From NCBI GenBank assembly GCA_038747545.1, contig JBCDJT010000001.1, positions 39,451 through 103,450 of the forward strand: DNA of 64,000 nt, read 5' to 3'. The notes beneath the pieces were generated by a model that did no database searches, was not told where the DNA came from, and saw nothing but the letters and a program-made list of their open reading frames with translations. Source of the stretch: JBCCMF01 sp038747545. Lineage in GTDB: Bacteria > Bacteroidota > Rhodothermia > Rhodothermales > JBCCMF01. Made by a program: the position numbers and the translations under genes. Positions 61,264-64,000 of this stretch are shown here, piece by piece (the stretch's first letter is position 1; the number at the start of each line of letters is the position of its first letter).

Positions 61264-63780
61264 ATGGCTTGGATCTTGAAAATGGCGTGGCGCGACAGCC
61301 GAGGCAGCCGCAGCCGCCTGCTGTTGTTCCTCTCGTCGATGGTGCTGGGCGTAGCCGCGCTCGTAGCCATCAACTCGTTCGGCGAAAACATGGAGCGCGC
61401 CGTAGACGATCAGGCGCGCACGCTGCTGGGCGCCGACCTTAGCTTCGAGAGCGACAGCGCCTTCCCCGACTCGGCGCTTGTCATTGCCGACTCGCTCGGC
61501 GGCGAGCAGTCCATGCGCGTCATGTTTGCGTCGATGGCGTTCTTTCCCAAGAATCAGGCCGCGCGGCTGGCGTCGATCCGCGCCGTGGACGGCGGCTTCC
61601 CGTTCTACGGTGAGCTAGAGACACTGCCTGCCGAGGCGGGCCAGACCTACCAGCAGCGCAACGGCGCCGTAGTCGACCAGTCGCTGCTGCAGCAGGTGGA
61701 TGCCACCATCGGCGATACCATCCGCATCGGCCAGAACGCCTACCCTATCCTCGGGCAAATCGTGCAGGCACCTCGTGAGTCCGAGTTTGTCTCCACGTTC
61801 AGCCCGCGGGTCTACCTCCCGCTCGCCACGCTCGACTCCACGCTGCTCAGCCTAGGCAGCCGGGCCGAGTATGAGTTGTACTTCATGTTTGAGGACGGCC
61901 GCGACGTCGAAGAAACGCGCGCAGGGATTGCGCCACGCCTGCGCGAGATGAAGGTAGGCACCGACACCGTAGAGGAGGTAAAGAACAACTGGAATGAGGG
62001 GCTGACCAACCTGTATCGGTTCCTCAGCCTGCTCGGCTTCATTGCCCTGCTGCTCGGTGGCTTGGGCGTAGCCAGCGCCGTGCATGTGTACGTGCAGCAG
62101 CGGATCGAAACGGTGGGCGTGCTGCGCTGCCTCGGCGCCTCAGCGCGCAAGACGTTCGGCGTTTACCTGACGCAAGCGACGGGGATGGGCGTCATCGGTG
62201 GGTTGGCGGGATGCCTCGTGGGGCTGGCCGTGCAGCTCGTGCTGCCCTCCGTGCTGGATGACTTCCTGCCTGTGGATGTCGAGTTCGGCATCTCGTGGTC
62301 GGCGATGGCGCTGGGCTTTGTCATTGGGCTGGGCGTGACACTGCTGTTTGCGCTCAAGCCGCTGATCGCGGTGCGCCGCGTGTCACCGCTGGTCGCTATC
62401 CGCTCCAGCGATGCCAGCCGCACCTCGCGCGAGCCGCTGGCGTGGCTCATCTACGGCTTCGTTGCGCTCGGCATCACCGCGTTCGCCGTGCTGCAGTCGG
62501 GCGATGTGGGCTTTGGGCTGGGCTACGCGATCTCGATCCTGGCCGTCTTCGGCATGCTCGCGCTCGTGGCCAAGCTCATCATCTGGCTCACGCGTAAGTA
62601 CTTCCCGCAGCGGTGGACGTACGTGTGGCGGCAGGGCCTCGCCAACCTGTACCGCCCGAATAACCAGACGCTCATCCTGATGCTCTCGGTGGGCCTGGGC
62701 ACCTTCCTCATCCTGACGCTCTTCCTCGTCCAGCGGATGCTGCTCTCGCAGATCAACCTCTCGGCGGGCGAAGGGCAGCCCAACCTCGTCCTGTTCGACA
62801 TCCAACCCGACCAGCGCGACGGCGTCAAGTCGATCCTCGAAGACAACGGGCTGCCTGTCATCGACGACGTTTCCATCGTGACGATGCGTCTGGCAGAGGT
62901 CAAGGGCCGCACCATCGACGAGATCCGCGCCGACACGGTGAGCGGCGAGTTCTCGTGGGCGCACCGCCGCGAGTACCGCTCCACCTACCGCGACCGCCTC
63001 ACCGACTCCGAGGAGATCACCGAGGGCGAGTTCATCGGCACCGTCGCTGCCGACGCCGATATCGTGCCCGTCTCGGTGGAGTCCGACATTATGAATGACC
63101 TCAGCATCGCGCTGGGCGATACGCTGGTGTGGAACGTGCAGGGCGTGAACATCGCCACGTACGTGAGCAGTGTCCGCAAGGTGGACTGGCAGCAGGTGGC
63201 CACCAACTTCTTCGTCGTCTTCCCCAGCGGCGTGCTCGACGGCGCGCCGCAGTTCAACGTCGTCCTCTCCCGCACGCCCGACGATGCCGTCTCAGCCACG
63301 GTTCAATCGGCGATCGTCGCCGACTACCCGAACGTCTCGGCCATCGACGTCTCGCTCATCCTCAGCACCTTCGAGGCCGTGTTCGACAAGATCGCGTTCG
63401 TCATCAGGTTCATGGCGCTCTTCAGCATCCTGACAGGCTTCATCGTGCTGGCCGGCGCGGTGATCGTGAGCCGCTTCCAGCGCGTGAGCGAGAGCGTGCT
63501 GCTCAAAACCCTCGGCGCCTCCAAACGACAGGTCTTCCAGATCATGACGGTCGAATACCTCTTCCTCGGCCTCTTCGCCACGATGACGGGCGCGGTGCTC
63601 TCCATCGGCGGGAGTTGGGCCCTCGCCGTCTTCGTCTTCGACATGGCCTACCTGACGCCGCCCGCCTCGGTATTCCTAGCGATCCTGTTCGTGACGGGCC
63701 TGACCATCGCCATCGGCCTGCTCAACAGCCGAGGCATCTACAACCGACCGCCGCTGGAGGTGCTTCGGGCCGAAGCCTGA
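61264..63780 (+). CDS. ybbP: YbbP-like FtsX-family ABC permease
   Basis: The 838-residue product has an N-terminal helix (residues 16-38), a large MacB-like periplasmic domain, a group of helices from about residue 250 (FIALLLGGLGVASAVHVYVQQ, a hallmark of FtsX permeases). A second half carries a periplasmic region and four final helices (MALFSILTGFIVLAGAVIVS and later). Two FtsX domains within one chain is the YbbP/LolCE-like large form. It has no ATPase of its own and is served by YbbA. E. coli's counterpart has about the same length. The role is inferred: moving lipids or lipoproteins out of the inner membrane. Confidence 0.88.
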   Translation: MAWILKMAWRDSRGSRSRLLLFLSSMVLGVAALVAINSFGENMERAVDDQARTLLGADLSFESDSAFPDSALVIADSLGGEQSMRVMFASMAFFPKNQAARLASIRAVDGGFPFYGELETLPAEAGQTYQQRNGAVVDQSLLQQVDATIGDTIRIGQNAYPILGQIVQAPRESEFVSTFSPRVYLPLATLDSTLLSLGSRAEYELYFMFEDGRDVEETRAGIAPRLREMKVGTDTVEEVKNNWNEGLTNLYRFLSLLGFIALLLGGLGVASAVHVYVQQRIETVGVLRCLGASARKTFGVYLTQATGMGVIGGLAGCLVGLAVQLVLPSVLDDFLPVDVEFGISWSAMALGFVIGLGVTLLFALKPLIAVRRVSPLVAIRSSDASRTSREPLAWLIYGFVALGITAFAVLQSGDVGFGLGYAISILAVFGMLALVAKLIIWLTRKYFPQRWTYVWRQGLANLYRPNNQTLILMLSVGLGTFLILTLFLVQRMLLSQINLSAGEGQPNLVLFDIQPDQRDGVKSILEDNGLPVIDDVSIVTMRLAEVKGRTIDEIRADTVSGEFSWAHRREYRSTYRDRLTDSEEITEGEFIGTVAADADIVPVSVESDIMNDLSIALGDTLVWNVQGVNIATYVSSVRKVDWQQVATNFFVVFPSGVLDGAPQFNVVLSRTPDDAVSATVQSAIVADYPNVSAIDVSLILSTFEAVFDKIAFVIRFMALFSILTGFIVLAGAVIVSRFQRVSESVLLKTLGASKRQVFQIMTVEYLFLGLFATMTGAVLSIGGSWALAVFVFDMAYLTPPASVFLAILFVTGLTIAIGLLNSRGIYNRPPLEVLRAEA

Positions 63781-63895
63781 TGGCCTTATGCAACCTTTGC
63801 ATCCATCTTGACATTCCACAGGGCCAGTAGCGTCATGTCTCCACGTAATGGGTGCAATCGCAGAACTGGCTCAAGGTGAACCGAGAGGCGTAGCC

Positions 63896-64000
63896 CTACC
63901 AGTTCTGCACGATGAGGGTGAGGCGGAAGTCGCGGTCCTCTACCTGGACCGGGTTGCTAAAGAACGGGACGACGAGGCTGCTGTCGTTGACGGGCAGCTC
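63896..64000 (-). CDS. C-terminal end of an unidentified protein, cut by window end
   Basis: An open minus-strand frame of 34 codons enters from the window's right edge and stops at TAG 63896-63898. The visible tail reads ELPVNDSSLVVPFFSNPVQV then EDRDFRLTLIVQNW, an alternating hydrophobic pattern like an edge beta strand ending in an aromatic residue, as in envelope or propeller proteins. There is too little to name it. The 115 bp between it and ybbP show nothing recognisable. Confidence 0.4.
   Translation of the reverse strand, partial: ELPVNDSSLVVPFFSNPVQVEDRDFRLTLIVQNW

Noticed and set aside
1..64000. CRISPR arrays, prophage, toxin-antitoxin or other defence systems
   Set aside because: No regularly spaced repeats, Cas-like, phage structural or paired toxin-antitoxin genes were seen; the lone HNH gene has no restriction or phage context.

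Overview
The window reads as a piece of chromosome from a GC-rich member of Bacteroidota/Rhodothermota, most likely Rhodothermales-like. The phylum-level signs are a type IX secretion (T9SS) sorting domain, an HmuY-type heme lipoprotein, a DUF5686/carboxypeptidase-regulatory outer-membrane protein and two exact TAnnTTTG promoter boxes. Clear Shine-Dalgarno sequences also precede a few genes (rpmA, ppiD, the T9SS-domain gene), which is less usual for Bacteroidota. The species call is inference. I see no tRNA, rRNA, CRISPR array, prophage or intact insertion sequence.

Layout. 1-8.2 kb: the end of a PBP4-type carboxypeptidase, then hslV, an NYN-like protein and hslU. A three-gene overlapping unit follows (FemAB-like acyltransferase, polytopic membrane protein, Wzx-type flippase). 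8.2-16.6 kb: mostly housekeeping genes, namely bacilliredoxin, YtxH-like protein, NlpC/P60 lipoprotein, greA, threonine aldolase, lysA, FAH-family protein, rplU-rpmA, a kynureninase-like PLP enzyme and an MtfA-type peptidase. 16.6-19.9 kb: a flagellar-type regulatory group, with a FlgM-like anti-sigma factor behind a near-consensus sigma-28 promoter, a sigma-54 activator and a FliA sigma factor. 20.2-34.6 kb: envelope biogenesis (PpiD, TamB), two REC proteins, RNase R, an ABC exporter and ferrochelatase.

34.9-45.3 kb: a Tat-exported beta-propeller protein and two tiny secreted proteins with T9SS-CTD-like folds that converge on a 168-bp imperfect palindrome. Then come cobalamin adenosyltransferase, RecQ, an M61 peptidase, cysteine desulfurase with a coupled membrane protein, an HNH nuclease and RpiB. 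45.4-51.5 kb: a large cytochrome-c-tailed dehydrogenase-like protein, a DUF5686 protein, MsrB and a small conserved protein.

51.6-57.7 kb is a complete-looking heme acquisition locus: HmuY lipoprotein and TonB receptor on one strand, heme ABC permease, ATPase and HemS on the other. The 320-bp divergent spacer holds an 18-bp perfect-arm palindrome over the receptor promoter. No periplasmic heme-binding protein (HmuT) is present. 57.8-64 kb: a phosphodiesterase lipoprotein, an esterase and tesA on one strand facing ybbA-ybbP on the other, the same arrangement as in E. coli, and finally the 3' end of an unidentified gene.

No single wholly new system stands out. The points most worth checking are the sigma-28/FlgM/FliA regulatory group, the heme operator region, the pair of minimal T9SS-CTD proteins around a MITE-like palindrome, the NYN-like protein with eroded acidic sites between hslV and hslU, and the hairpin pair just ahead of greA.
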